Source of the DNA: Gemmatimonadota bacterium
GTDB taxonomy: Bacteria > Gemmatimonadota > Gemmatimonadetes > Longimicrobiales > Gaopeijiaceae
Assembly (NCBI GenBank): GCA_022826025.1
Contig: JAJDVR010000048.1
Span: forward strand, 1 to 39,451
DNA: 39,451 nt
Reading direction: 5' to 3'
The position numbers were made by a program, and so were the translations under genes. Of this stretch, positions 19,232 to 29,256 are shown one piece after another. The first letter of the stretch is position 1, and the number at the start of each line of letters is the position of its first letter. The notes under the pieces are model-generated. The model saw nothing but the letters and a program-made list of their open reading frames with translations, did not search any database and had not been told where the DNA came from.

Positions 19232-19256
19232 CACGCTGACGGCCTTGGGGTACGGT
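19228..19256 (+). promoter_or_regulatory. Sigma70-type promoter for tRNA-Asn
   Basis: TTGACA (19228-19233), 17-nt spacer, TACGGT (19251-19256), 22 nt before the tRNA 5' end. Confidence 0.65.
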
Positions 19257-19278
19257 TGCTGGCTACTGCAGGCGGTCT

Positions 19279-19351
<73 letters not shown>

Positions 19352-19385
19352 CTGGAGAATCTTCCGAGGTCGATACGGGCGTCCG

Positions 19386-19420
19386 CGAGGCCCCGGAGGG
19401 CACCTGCCTCCGGGGCCTCG
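19386..19420 (+). terminator. Strong hairpin downstream of tRNA-Asn, possible terminator
   Basis: Perfect 14-bp stem CGAGGCCCCGGAGG / CCTCCGGGGCCTCG with 7-nt loop GCACCTG. No U-tract follows. Confidence 0.5.
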
Positions 19421-19496
19421 TCATGTCCGGCTCTGACGGGCTGGCGGGTGCGTTGGCCGAACCCCGGAACCACAGCGACCCGGGCCTGCGCGTCCT

Positions 19497-20651
19497 TCAG
19501 GGCCGGTAGCTGAAGAGCAGCGATCCGCTGTAGCGCTCGAAATAGGCGTCGCCGATCTCGGTCTCCGCCCGGGTCCAGCCGATTTGGAAGCGGCCGTCGA
19601 CGGTGTCGGTGAGCTGCCGGCTGACGCCTACGTACACCCGCGACGCATTGTCCGCCTCTTCGCCCGGAATCAGACGGATGAACTCCGTTTCGGTCAGGTA
19701 GTCCTTCGCGGTAAGCACCGCCGTGATATGGGTCCTCATGTCCGCGGGCATGGGGATCGACACGACGGTGTTTACCGAGACGGCGTTGTATTCCGTCCGG
19801 CTCGCATTGGATCTGTTGATCGTGCCCCGGATGCCGACCTCCGCGGTGACCCCCGGCGACTCGAACCCATCCGAAGATTCCAGCCCGTCATACCGCCACA
19901 GCGCACCCACCTGATAGGCCTGGTCCCGGCGGAAGGGATCAGGTTCATAGCGAGTGCCCTGTTTCGGATATCGGAATTCGGTGAACGATCCGTAGAAACG
20001 CATCGTCAACCGCGCCGTGTTCCACATCCGTGCCTGCGCGGCACCCAGTTCGAACCCGATCTTGTTGCGGTCGAGCAGATCGAGTTGCGGCACGATTTCC
20101 TGAGCGTTGTAATCGGCCCGGCCACCCTCGACACTCACATCCCAGAAGGTCCCGCCTATTTCCCGTGTCTGGAAGAGCGCCGACCCTTCGTAGTTCGTGT
20201 AACCCGGCTCCAGGAACAGGGGAGTGGGCGTGCGGTCAGCCACATCGCGGCCTCCTGCCCGCCCGCTGAACTGCAGGACGCCGTGGTTCGTCGTTGTGCG
20301 GAACACGGCGTCGAGGACCCCGCTCGAAACACGGGGCGCATAGTCGCGCAGTTTGAAGCCGTACGCGTCGAACTGCCGGACACCGCCATCCAGTGTGACG
20401 GTGAGGCCGTCGAACCCGTTGGCGTTCGAGTTCAGAACGGCTCGGACCCCAAGTTCGGCGCTCGTCGCCCAGGCCTGATCTACGCTGTCGACCACGGCGA
20501 GCGTCACGGACGGTATCCCTCCGCCATACCGTTCCACATGCGTCCCGCCGGTAAAGACCAGGTCGGTCACGCGCGCCTGTGCGGAGAGTGTCGTACCCCA
20601 TCCGGTACCCATGAGGACGACGAGGGTCGCGATCCGCGTGGAACAGCTCAT
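19497..20651 (-). CDS. Predicted exported beta-barrel-like protein, hypothetical
   Basis: Signal-like N-terminus ending LSAQA; many alternating aromatic/polar segments (RLTMRFYGSFTEFRYPKQ; SGSLLFSYRP C-terminus). Confidence 0.65.
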   Translation of the reverse strand: MSCSTRIATLVVLMGTGWGTTLSAQARVTDLVFTGGTHVERYGGGIPSVTLAVVDSVDQAWATSAELGVRAVLNSNANGFDGLTVTLDGGVRQFDAYGFKLRDYAPRVSSGVLDAVFRTTTNHGVLQFSGRAGGRDVADRTPTPLFLEPGYTNYEGSALFQTREIGGTFWDVSVEGGRADYNAQEIVPQLDLLDRNKIGFELGAAQARMWNTARLTMRFYGSFTEFRYPKQGTRYEPDPFRRDQAYQVGALWRYDGLESSDGFESPGVTAEVGIRGTINRSNASRTEYNAVSVNTVVSIPMPADMRTHITAVLTAKDYLTETEFIRLIPGEEADNASRVYVGVSRQLTDTVDGRFQIGWTRAETEIGDAYFERYSGSLLFSYRP

Positions 20652-21538
20652 GCGGTGTGCTCGCCCCCGATGCGCTGGAGAAACTCTTCCGCTCGCGCCC
20701 TGGCGATGTCTCGTCTCTCGATCACGAACTCCCTGGATTGTTGCAGTCGCTCGAGACGCTGCGACAACTCCTCGCTGCCGATCAGGTCCTCCGCATTGTT
20801 GGATGTCGCCTCTGGTCCCACGGGCACACGAAGGTCGCCGAAGCGGGAGAGATCCGCTCCGAAATCCCGCACCATGCGCGCATGACGCTGCCGCTGCTCG
20901 AGCAAGTCGATCTGGGCATCGATGTCGAGCAACAGCAGGTCATGACGTCTCGCATGCAGCTCCAGCAAGTCCGCCTTGGCCCGGATTTCGTCCCGGGTGT
21001 CGCCGGGGTCGATGTTGATCTCAGGGAACGGATCGTCGTCGATCTCGATGGGGCGTTCAAGCTGGTCGGCGTCGTCGTTCAGGAGGGCGATCCGGCGACC
21101 GATGAGGTCGCGCGCGCGCGCATCAGGGGCCTGTGCAAGCTCCTCGACCAACTCGTCCAACTCGTCCAGTACGCTTGACAGGTAGGAGCGCCGGGCCTGT
21201 TCCAGCTGGCCCGCGGCGTCGTCGAGATCCCTGTTGCTCTGTTCCAGCTCGCGCGCCTGCTCCTGATAGATCGCCAGAGCATGCTCGTACCGGGCCTGAT
21301 CGCCGGACTGCCGAGCCTCGGTCACCTCGTCGAGAGCGTCGTCGAGGAGGTCGCGCTCGAGATCGCGGGCCCGGAGGGCGGCGTTGTAGGCACTCTCCGC
21401 CGCGCGATAGGCGGACCGCTCCACATCCTGCGATTCGGCGGCGGAGGGAAGGGCGGCGCACAGACCCGCGGCCAGGGCCACCAGGCGGAGCAGTCCCGCC
21501 GGCTTCCGTCCTTTGCCCTGTGCGGCCGATGGGGCCAT
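20648..21538 (-). CDS. Exported coiled-coil protein, hypothetical
   Basis: Signal-like LLRLVALAAGLCAALPSAAESQ followed by long charged heptad-like helices. 4-nt overlap with the downstream barrel gene. Confidence 0.65.
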   Translation of the reverse strand: MAPSAAQGKGRKPAGLLRLVALAAGLCAALPSAAESQDVERSAYRAAESAYNAALRARDLERDLLDDALDEVTEARQSGDQARYEHALAIYQEQARELEQSNRDLDDAAGQLEQARRSYLSSVLDELDELVEELAQAPDARARDLIGRRIALLNDDADQLERPIEIDDDPFPEINIDPGDTRDEIRAKADLLELHARRHDLLLLDIDAQIDLLEQRQRHARMVRDFGADLSRFGDLRVPVGPEATSNNAEDLIGSEELSQRLERLQQSREFVIERRDIARARAEEFLQRIGGEHTA

Positions 21539-21551
21539 GACCCGCCTCGGT

Positions 21552-22940
21552 TCAGGCGTCTATACCGTACTTCTCAAGCTTGTAGTAGAAGGCGCTCGAC
21601 TTCAGTCCCAGCAGTCTGGCCGCCTCCGCCTTGACTCCTCCGGCCCGCTCGAGAGCCTGCCTGAGGAGCTTCTCCTCAATACCCTCGACCACCTCGTTCA
21701 GGTTCTTTCCGCCCTCGGGCAGGTCGTCCGGCCGGGACACGATGTCTCCCGCGTTCATCGCAGGCAGATCCCCCGCATCGATCGTGGGACCGTCCGCAAG
21801 CAGGAGCGCCCGCTCGATCACGTTCTCGAGCTCGCGAACATTTCCCGGCCACGCGTAGCTGCTCAGCCTGTCCATCGCCTTCGCCTCGACCCCACCGACG
21901 CCGGAGTTGGTGCGTTTGCGCAGCTTTGCAATGAAGTGGTCCACCAGGAGCGGGATGTCCTCGACACGGTTCCTCAGGGGCGGCAGCACGATCGGGACGA
22001 CATGCAGGCGGTAGAAGAGGTCCTTGCGAAAGTCCTCGCTGGCCAGGAGTTCCTCCGCGGGAGTGTTGGTTGCCGCAATGATGCGGACATCCACGGGAAT
22101 CGTCTTCTCTCCCCCCACGCGCTCGAGTTCCCTTTCCTGGATCACCCGCAGGAGCCTGACCTGGGTCATGGTGGAGATCGTGGCGATCTCGTCGAGAAAG
22201 ATGGTCCCGCCGTCCGCGAGCTCGAAGCGCCCCCGCCGCCTTCGGTCCGCACCGGTAAACGCACCTTTCTCGTGCCCGAACAGCTCCGAGTCCAGCAGGC
22301 TCTCCGCGAGGGCTCCGCAGTTTACGCGCACGAAGGGGCCGTCCCGGCGCGATGAGCTGGCGTGAATGGCGCGGGCTACGAGCTCCTTGCCCGTGCCGGA
22401 CTCTCCGTAGATCATGACCGTCGACTCGCTGGGAGCCACCCGGCCGATCCAGTCGTACACCCGCTTCATCGCCGGAGCTTCGCCGATGATCTGCCCGTAG
22501 CGGGCCTCGGTCTGCTCCTTCAGCGAAGTGTTCTCGATCCGCAGCGCCACGTTCTCCCGGCGCAGTTCGTCGCGCTCTTCCCGCTCGCGCAGCAGGCGGC
22601 CCACCTTGACCGCGAACTCCTCGGGAGAGAACGGTTTTGTGATGAAGTCGACCGCCCCCAGCTTCATCGCCTCCACGGCCCTGTCCACGGTGCCGAAAGC
22701 CGTGATCATCATCACATCGGTCTCCGGGGCCTGAGCCCGCACCTGGCGGAGCACCTCGATGCCGTCCATGCCGGCCATTCGCAGGTCGGTGACGACCAGC
22801 TCGGCGCCATGCTCGCTGAGCAGATCCAGACCCTGCCTGCCATTCTCGGCCGAAAAGGTCCGGTGGCCGTGCTTGCGCAGCAGCAGCTCGAGGCCTTCGC
22901 GGATGGCATCGTGATCGTCGATAATCAGCACTCGCGCCAT
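21552..22940 (-). CDS. Sigma54-dependent NtrC-family response regulator
   Basis: VLIIDDHDAIREGL, VVTDLRMAGMDG, GESGTGKELVARAIH, ELFGHEKGAFTGAD, C-terminal Fis-type HTH. Confidence 0.95.
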   Translation of the reverse strand: MARVLIIDDHDAIREGLELLLRKHGHRTFSAENGRQGLDLLSEHGAELVVTDLRMAGMDGIEVLRQVRAQAPETDVMMITAFGTVDRAVEAMKLGAVDFITKPFSPEEFAVKVGRLLREREERDELRRENVALRIENTSLKEQTEARYGQIIGEAPAMKRVYDWIGRVAPSESTVMIYGESGTGKELVARAIHASSSRRDGPFVRVNCGALAESLLDSELFGHEKGAFTGADRRRRGRFELADGGTIFLDEIATISTMTQVRLLRVIQERELERVGGEKTIPVDVRIIAATNTPAEELLASEDFRKDLFYRLHVVPIVLPPLRNRVEDIPLLVDHFIAKLRKRTNSGVGGVEAKAMDRLSSYAWPGNVRELENVIERALLLADGPTIDAGDLPAMNAGDIVSRPDDLPEGGKNLNEVVEGIEEKLLRQALERAGGVKAEAARLLGLKSSAFYYKLEKYGIDA

Positions 22941-23087
22941 GGCACCAGATGGACGGGCCCGCTGGGGGCGGTGGAAGGAAGGCCGACACGGGACGGAGGG
23001 CCGAGGCGCGCATGGCCTGGAGCCCGGGATGCGCGCGCCGCTCGATCCCCGGGCGAGCCGGCGGCAAGCTCTTGACGGGCGCAGGCT

Positions 23088-24602
23088 CTAGCGGGCATTC
23101 GCTTCACTTCGCGCGACCGGGAACACCTCCGAGCCGGGCAAATATAGACGGAACTCCGCGCCATTCCCAGCAGCGCCGTCGCCCGAGACCAGTTCGACCC
23201 TGCCTTCGTGGGCCCGTGCCACGCCGGCCACGATCGCGAGCCCCAGGCCCGCGCCCCTTTCCTTGCTGGTGACGAAGGGCTGGAAGATTCGTCCCCTCAG
23301 TGATTCCGGCACGCCCGGCCCGTTGTCGCGCACGGATACGATGACTTCGCCGTTGCTGAACGCACCCTTGAGCCAAACCCGGTCACCGGCTTCGGCCGCG
23401 TTGCGCAACAGGTTCAGCACCAAGCGCTTGACCTGCCCGGAATCCGCCACCACCTCCAGCTGCGCATCCGGCAGCTCGACCTCGAGGCTGCCTCCCCTCG
23501 ACTCGAGCTCCGTCGCAACCAGCTCGGCCGCTTCCCTGAGCGGAGCCCGGATGTCGTGCAGCGTCGGCTGCGGCGCCCGGGGGCGAGCGTACACGAGAAA
23601 GTCGGTGATGATGCTGTTGAGGGCATCCACTTCCGCCTGGATCTTGCGGAAGAGCTGAGCCCGTTCCTTCGGGTCGGCGCTGTCCGCCGCGATGGCCGAG
23701 AAGAGCTTCAGCCCGCCCAGAGGATTCCGGATCTCGTGAGCTACCTGAGCGAGCATGAGCCGGAGTTGCTCGTCCCGCTGGATGATTCCCAGGCGCATGC
23801 GCTCCATCGCCCGCGAGAGACGGCCGATCTCGACGCCCTCCTCCACTTCGATCGACCGCGTGATGCGGCCCCGCTGGATACGAAGCGCCACCCTGCTGAG
23901 CCGCTCCAGAGGCTTGGCGATGCGGGCGGCCAGGCCGATGGCGACGAGAACCGAGAGCACGACCGTGATCGCGGAAGCGAGGAGGACCGACCTCCGCAGC
24001 CTGGCCAGGGGAGCGAGGTAGTCCGCGCGCATGAGCACGGCGAGGGCGACGTCGGATTCGTTGTCGGATTCCTCCAGCCGCGCGAAACCGTACTTGTAGA
24101 AGCGACCGTCCCTTCCCTCGAAGAGCGGCGAGGTCGCCGATCCCTCCTCCCACAGTGCGCTCAGGTCGTAGGCGGAGAAAATGAGGACGGAGGTCCCGAT
24201 GATCGGAAGGGATTCGGCCGACTCGGTCGACACGATGGCCGTATAGGAAGGGGGCTGTTCAATGGTTCCTCCTCCCCCCGGTACCGCGCCTTCCCCGGGA
24301 AGGGCCGGAGTCTCGCGGCGAATGATCCAGGCAGCGTCCACATATCCGCGGTCGACCAGACTGCGCAGGCGGTCGTACGCCTCCCTCCAGAAGAAGGTCT
24401 CTTCGTCTCCGCGGCCGAGAAGGAGCAGATTGGTTGCGTCCAGCCCGGTTTCCGCCGCCACGCCCGCGGTGACCTGGAGCTTGTCGTCCAGTTCCTCCTC
24501 GAGCGCCCGGTCGGTGACCGAGAATGCCATCCAGCTGCTGGTCGCCGTGAAGATGACCGCGAAGGCGACCAGGACCAGCACGTACAGGCGTCGAAGCGGC
24601 AC
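23088..24602 (-). CDS. Sensor histidine kinase (HAMP, HisKA, HATPase)
   Basis: Two TM segments flanking an extracytoplasmic domain; LAQVAHEIRNPLGGLKLFS H-box; VSVRDNGPGVPESLRGRIFQPFVTSKERGAGLGLAIV. Confidence 0.93.
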   Translation of the reverse strand: MPLRRLYVLVLVAFAVIFTATSSWMAFSVTDRALEEELDDKLQVTAGVAAETGLDATNLLLLGRGDEETFFWREAYDRLRSLVDRGYVDAAWIIRRETPALPGEGAVPGGGGTIEQPPSYTAIVSTESAESLPIIGTSVLIFSAYDLSALWEEGSATSPLFEGRDGRFYKYGFARLEESDNESDVALAVLMRADYLAPLARLRRSVLLASAITVVLSVLVAIGLAARIAKPLERLSRVALRIQRGRITRSIEVEEGVEIGRLSRAMERMRLGIIQRDEQLRLMLAQVAHEIRNPLGGLKLFSAIAADSADPKERAQLFRKIQAEVDALNSIITDFLVYARPRAPQPTLHDIRAPLREAAELVATELESRGGSLEVELPDAQLEVVADSGQVKRLVLNLLRNAAEAGDRVWLKGAFSNGEVIVSVRDNGPGVPESLRGRIFQPFVTSKERGAGLGLAIVAGVARAHEGRVELVSGDGAAGNGAEFRLYLPGSEVFPVARSEANAR

Positions 24603-24678
24603 TCTCGCGATCTCCTTTTGCGGTTGAGCTCCGGCTCAGGAGCACACTCTCCGGTTTCGCCCGGCCGACGACCTCGGT

Positions 24679-25677
24679 TCACAGCCCACAGGGCACCCGC
24701 TCCAGCGCAACTTCGCTGAATTGAATCGCCGATCCCGTCCGTGGCGCAATGACGAGGTGGAAGGGAGTTTCAACCACCGCCGCCGGCGAACAGAAATCAC
24801 CGGGGGCGAGTTCCACGAGGTGAATGATCGCACCCTCCGTGGCAACGATGCTCCTGATCTCGAGGATGCTCCCCGCCTCCTGGCGGGCGCCATCCGCCGC
24901 GACCACCACCATATCCGCCTTCCAGTCGATGTCGGGCAGGGATGCCCCGCCGGCGTGCCGCCGCCAGAAGTCCCCCCACCCGGCAGGTGCATCGTCCTCG
25001 TCCGGCCCTCCGAAGAACACCCGTGAAACCAGTGCCCGCTCACCGGGCTTCGCCCCCTGGTCGAGGGTTGCGAACGGTATGCTCTGGTGGTAGACGCTGG
25101 TGGCGGAATCTCCAAGGGTGCGGTCGTGCACCAGCCTGGACACCTGGATCACCCGACTGGCGTGTATGTCGGGCCCCGAGCCGGCGGGATTCAGCGATCC
25201 GAGGGGGCCCTTTGCACAGCGGGTCCAGCTCCTCTCCTCGCCCCGGATTTCGTCCTGGATGCGAAGGGTTACGCGGGCCTCGCCGTCACATGGCGGGTTC
25301 AGGTTCGGATCGAGATCCTCGATGAACAGATCCAGACCGGCCGCGCCGTGGATCTGGGTGACCAGGGTGGCGTAGGATGCGGTGAACGCGGCCGGAAGCC
25401 CGGGACTCCGCGTGGTGGTCTCGCTGCCTACCACCCCCCGGTAGGCGATCGACTCGAGAAGTTGCCAGGCGCCGGTCGATCGCCAGGTCAGCGTCTGACG
25501 CAGTTCTCCCCTGCCGGGTGACGGGAGAAGCTGCTGCGGAGTCACGACCTCCACGACCAGCTGGCCCGACTGGCCAAAGCGCAGCATGGGTGGCGCCACG
25601 CCGTTTTCCCCGCACGCGGATACCGCGGCCGTCGCCATGGCCGCCCAAACCCATGGACCTCCAAGCTTTCTCCTCAC
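24679..25677 (-). CDS. Putative lipoprotein, possibly PrcB-like C-terminal domain
   Basis: GTG start at 25677 gives VRRKLGGPWVWAAMATAAVSACGENG (lipobox-like). C-terminal IDWKADMVVVAADGARQEAG...PFHLVIAPRTG is only suggestive of PrcB. Confidence 0.6.
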   Translation of the reverse strand: MRRKLGGPWVWAAMATAAVSACGENGVAPPMLRFGQSGQLVVEVVTPQQLLPSPGRGELRQTLTWRSTGAWQLLESIAYRGVVGSETTTRSPGLPAAFTASYATLVTQIHGAAGLDLFIEDLDPNLNPPCDGEARVTLRIQDEIRGEERSWTRCAKGPLGSLNPAGSGPDIHASRVIQVSRLVHDRTLGDSATSVYHQSIPFATLDQGAKPGERALVSRVFFGGPDEDDAPAGWGDFWRRHAGGASLPDIDWKADMVVVAADGARQEAGSILEIRSIVATEGAIIHLVELAPGDFCSPAAVVETPFHLVIAPRTGSAIQFSEVALERVPCGL

Positions 25678-25825
25678 ACCGATGCCTTCGTCAGCCCCTT
25701 CGCTGATTTGACGATGCCGAACCGGCAGCACCAATATACCGCGCTGCCCGCCGTCCGTCCTGCTGCCCCGCCGCCGCGGACGTGCGCACGTGAACGTTCC
25801 CCGGGCCTTCGCGCCAAGGAGCCGC

Positions 25826-26416
25826 ATGGACACCCGCGACCGCCTGCTTGCCCTGCTGATCAAGCGGTCTCTCCGGGTTGGCCGCTTCACGCTCGCCAGC
25901 GGCATCCGCTCGACCTACTACGTAGACGCGCGAGCGACGACGATGACCGCCGAGGGACAGGCGCTCGTCGGCCGGGTATGCCTGAGTTACCTGCGGCGCG
26001 CCGGTCTGGATCCCACACACGTCGGCGGTCTTACGATGGGCGCCGACCCGATCGCCTACGCCATCGCGCGTCAGAGCTGGGAGGAGCACCGGCCCATGGA
26101 CGCGTTTTCCGTCCGCAAGGACGCGAAGGAATACGGCACCCGGCGCAGGGTCGAGGGCGGGCTTCCGACGGATGCGCGCGTGGTGGTCATCGAGGATGCC
26201 ATGACCACCGGCCGGAGCACCCTCAAGGCCATCCGGGCGGTTGAGGACCACGGCGCCCGGGTTCTCGCCGTCCTCGCACTCGTTGATCGTGAGGAAGGAG
26301 CCCGGGCGCGCATCGCGGCCGAAGGCCATGCGGTGACAACCGTGTTTCCCGCGAGCGAACTCCTCGCCGCTCGCAAGGAACTGGCCGGCTCAGAGATGCC
26401 ACCGGCGCCGGTCTAG
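25826..26416 (+). CDS. pyrE: Orotate phosphoribosyltransferase
   Basis: FTLASGIRSTYYVDAR and VVVIEDAMTTGRSTLKAI (PRPP-binding motif). Confidence 0.9.
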   Translation: MDTRDRLLALLIKRSLRVGRFTLASGIRSTYYVDARATTMTAEGQALVGRVCLSYLRRAGLDPTHVGGLTMGADPIAYAIARQSWEEHRPMDAFSVRKDAKEYGTRRRVEGGLPTDARVVVIEDAMTTGRSTLKAIRAVEDHGARVLAVLALVDREEGARARIAAEGHAVTTVFPASELLAARKELAGSEMPPAPV

Positions 26417-26456
26417 CCCCCATCGACCCCCGCCTTCGGGCCCATCACCGAACGGG

Positions 26457-27572
26457 TCAGTCGAGCAGCCGGAGGGGCATCACCAGGCAGAGGTAGTCGA
26501 TCGCGTCCCCGTCCTCCGCGGGCACCGGCTCGACGGTTGCCGCACGTTCCGGCGCCTTGAACGCCAGCCGAACTTCATCCGTGGGCATGTGCTGAAGCAC
26601 CTCGATCAGATAGCTGGCGTTGAACCCGATATCGAGGTCGTCGCCCTCATATCCGAGGTCCACCTCATCGTAGCCCTCGCCCAGATCGGGAGTACTCACG
26701 CTCAGGTTCATCCGGCTACCGGAAAAGCTGAGCTTGATGCGGTGCGTCTGGTCGCTCGCGACAACATCCATCCGCTTGACGGCGGCGAGCAGGCTGTTCT
26801 TGTCGACGACCGCAAACTTGTCGTTGTCCCTGGGGATTACCTGCTTGTAGTTCGGGTAGGTGCCGTCGATCAGCCGGGTATAGACCTCGGTCGGCCCTGA
26901 ACGGAAGCCGAGAAAGTTGCCATCGCGGCCCAACTCGAGTTCATCCCCTTCACCGAAAAGCCGCTGTACCAGCCTCAGTGCCGAGGGGGGAACGATGAGG
27001 TTCGAGGCGGCCGGCCCGGACGACTCGGTCTTCACCGCCATCCTCGCAAGCCTGTGCCCGTTGGTCGCCACCATTCGCATCTCGTTGCCGCGCAACTCCC
27101 AGAGCACTCCACTCAGGATCGGCCGGCTCTCCTCGCTCGATACCGCAAACGACGTGTTGCGGATGAGCGACAGGAGATCGCCCCCGGAGGTAGTCCATGC
27201 CTGATCGAAGTCCAGGTGGGGCGACGACGGAAAATCGTCCGCCGGCAGACCGTTGAGCTTGAAACGGCTCTTGCCGCAGACCAGCTCCATCTGGCTGCCC
27301 AGAGTGCCGACCAGCACCGGGCGGTCGGACAGCGCCCGCACGATCTCCTGGATCTTCTTGCCCGGGACCGTCAACGAACCTGTCTCCTGAACCTCCGCGG
27401 CTACGCGGGTCCGAACGGTGACATCCAGGTCCGTGGCCGTGATCCAGAGGCCCTCTTCGGTTGCATCGAAGAGAATGTTGGAGAGAACCGGCAGCGTGGT
27501 GCGGGCTGGAACGGATTGGGAGACTGCCGTGAGTCCCTGGTACAGGTTCTGCCGAGTCAGGGCAAGTTTCAT
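26457..27572 (-). CDS. dnaN: DNA polymerase III beta sliding clamp
   Basis: MKLALTRQNLYQGLTAVSQSVPARTTLPVLSNILFDA...YLCLVMPLRLLD; adjacent to dnaA. Confidence 0.97.
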   Translation of the reverse strand: MKLALTRQNLYQGLTAVSQSVPARTTLPVLSNILFDATEEGLWITATDLDVTVRTRVAAEVQETGSLTVPGKKIQEIVRALSDRPVLVGTLGSQMELVCGKSRFKLNGLPADDFPSSPHLDFDQAWTTSGGDLLSLIRNTSFAVSSEESRPILSGVLWELRGNEMRMVATNGHRLARMAVKTESSGPAASNLIVPPSALRLVQRLFGEGDELELGRDGNFLGFRSGPTEVYTRLIDGTYPNYKQVIPRDNDKFAVVDKNSLLAAVKRMDVVASDQTHRIKLSFSGSRMNLSVSTPDLGEGYDEVDLGYEGDDLDIGFNASYLIEVLQHMPTDEVRLAFKAPERAATVEPVPAEDGDAIDYLCLVMPLRLLD

Positions 27573-27658
27573 CTGGTTCGGATCCTAAGAGATGGAGTTG
27601 CGGTCTTGAGGGAATCCACGAGAGGAAGTTCGAGTTCTACCCTTGTATCACAAGAAAG

Positions 27659-27691
27659 TAGTAGTAGTAGAGGCTGTGGAGTTGTAGACAA
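27659..27691 (-). promoter_or_regulatory. Candidate oriC basal unwinding element: two DnaA-box-like sites, GC spacer, DnaA-trio repeats
   Basis: Minus strand 5'-TTGTCTACAACTCCACA-GCCT-CTACTACTACTA-3' between dnaA and dnaN. Confidence 0.6.
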
Positions 27692-27867
27692 CGCCTCGCC
27701 TCTGCCCGGGTAACCTGGTTCTCCCCAAGGGTCTCGGGAATGGAGGGATGCCGTGGATTGCGGATGCAAAAGAGCATCTGGTTTTCCATGAATCCACAGC
27801 GGGGGCTGAGGGAGCGGAGCAAGCCACGCCGTTTCCCCTGTTTTCCCCACCCGTTTGAACATGTATT

Positions 27868-29256
27868 TCAGGCCCCTCCCGCGAGAACCTGCTCGCGCAG
27901 GCGGGAGACGCGGTTGGCGAACTCCTCGTCCGTCTGCAGATCCCGATCCACCTTTCTGATCGAGTGGATCACGGTGGAATGATCCCGTCCCCCGAACGCC
28001 GCGCCGATCCTGGTAAGGGGCAGGTCGAGGATTTCCTTGATCAGGAACATGGCGACCTGGCGGGGCACGGTGACGTCCCGGGTACGCCGCTTCGAGACGA
28101 GGCCTGCGGGTTCCACCCCCCAAGCCGCCGCGGTGGCGTTCAGGATGTCGGCTGTCGATGTGGGCGGGGATGGAGCGAGGGTTGGGATTCGCGATTCCTG
28201 TAGCGCTTCGTGCGCGAGCCCGAGCGTGATTTCCTGATTCGTCAGGGACGAGAAGGCGAGCAACTTGATGATCGCGCCTTCCATCTCCCGGACCGACGAG
28301 GTACACGAACGGGCCACAAGGTCGATCACTTCGTCTTCCAGAAAGAGCCCGTCGGCGGCGGACTTCTTGCGGACGATCGCGATCCGGGTTTCGTAGTCCG
28401 GGGGCTTGATGTCGGCCACCAGACCCCACGCGAACCTCGACACCAGTCGTTCTTCGAGCCCGGACAGGCTGCTGGGCGCGCGGTCGCTGGTGAGAACAAT
28501 CTGCTTCTGTGCGTCGTACAGGGCGTTGAAGGTGTGAAAAAACTCTTCCTGTGTGCGCTCCTTACCCTCCAGGAAGTGGATGTCGTCGACGAGCAGGAGG
28601 TCGATATGCCGATAGCGCCGACGGAAACCGGGCGTCGCGCCCTCCTGGATGGATGTGACCAGTTCGTTGGTGAACTGCTCGGTGGGGACGTATGCGATGT
28701 GCGTCTGCGGAGCGTGCTGTTGCAGGTAGTTGCCGATCGCATGCATGAGATGGGTCTTTCCCAGCCCCACCCCTCCGTAGACGAAAAGGGGGTTGTACAT
28801 GCGGGCCGGTTTCTCGGCGACGGCGCGGCAGGCGGCGACCGCAAGCTGGTTGTTGTTGCCCACGACGAAGCGGTCGAAGGTGTAGCGTTCGTTCAGTTTG
28901 TCGGAGGGGACCGTCGGCTTTGACTCGGAGATGCTGGACCGATACGGGGGCGAGGAGTAGGCAGGAGCATCTGCGGCCAGGGCAAAGGCCGCGGGCGCGG
29001 CGAGTGGGGCCGACGACCGGTAGGATACCGACAGGGGACGTCCCAGCCGCTGCTCGATGCTTCTGCGGAGAAGCGCGCCGTACTTGTCCTCGATCCACTC
29101 CACATGGAACTGGCTCGGGGCCTCGACCAGCAACTCGTCGTCGGAGAAGCCGACCGCCTCGGTGCCGGCAAGCCAGGTCTGGAAACTCTGTTCCGGAAGG
29201 TAGGCCCGCGCGGCCGCCAGGGCGTGAGCCCAGATCTCGGAGGCAGACAGTTCCAT
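27868..29256 (-). CDS. dnaA: Chromosomal replication initiator DnaA
   Basis: NPLFVYGGVGLGKTHLMHAIGN, LLLVDDIHFLEGKERTQEEFFHTFN, C-terminal FGGRDHSTVIHSIRKV signature. Confidence 0.98.
   Translation of the reverse strand: MELSASEIWAHALAAARAYLPEQSFQTWLAGTEAVGFSDDELLVEAPSQFHVEWIEDKYGALLRRSIEQRLGRPLSVSYRSSAPLAAPAAFALAADAPAYSSPPYRSSISESKPTVPSDKLNERYTFDRFVVGNNNQLAVAACRAVAEKPARMYNPLFVYGGVGLGKTHLMHAIGNYLQQHAPQTHIAYVPTEQFTNELVTSIQEGATPGFRRRYRHIDLLLVDDIHFLEGKERTQEEFFHTFNALYDAQKQIVLTSDRAPSSLSGLEERLVSRFAWGLVADIKPPDYETRIAIVRKKSAADGLFLEDEVIDLVARSCTSSVREMEGAIIKLLAFSSLTNQEITLGLAHEALQESRIPTLAPSPPTSTADILNATAAAWGVEPAGLVSKRRTRDVTVPRQVAMFLIKEILDLPLTRIGAAFGGRDHSTVIHSIRKVDRDLQTDEEFANRVSRLREQVLAGGA

Noticed and set aside
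19584-20885. 433-aa plus-strand ORF
   Set aside because: Antisense to the coiled-coil and barrel genes; no signature motifs.
21552-24602. Sigma54 (-24/-12) promoter for the NtrC-linked cluster
   Set aside because: No TGGCAC-N5-TTGCA-like element found by eye in the gaps examined. A profile scan would be needed.
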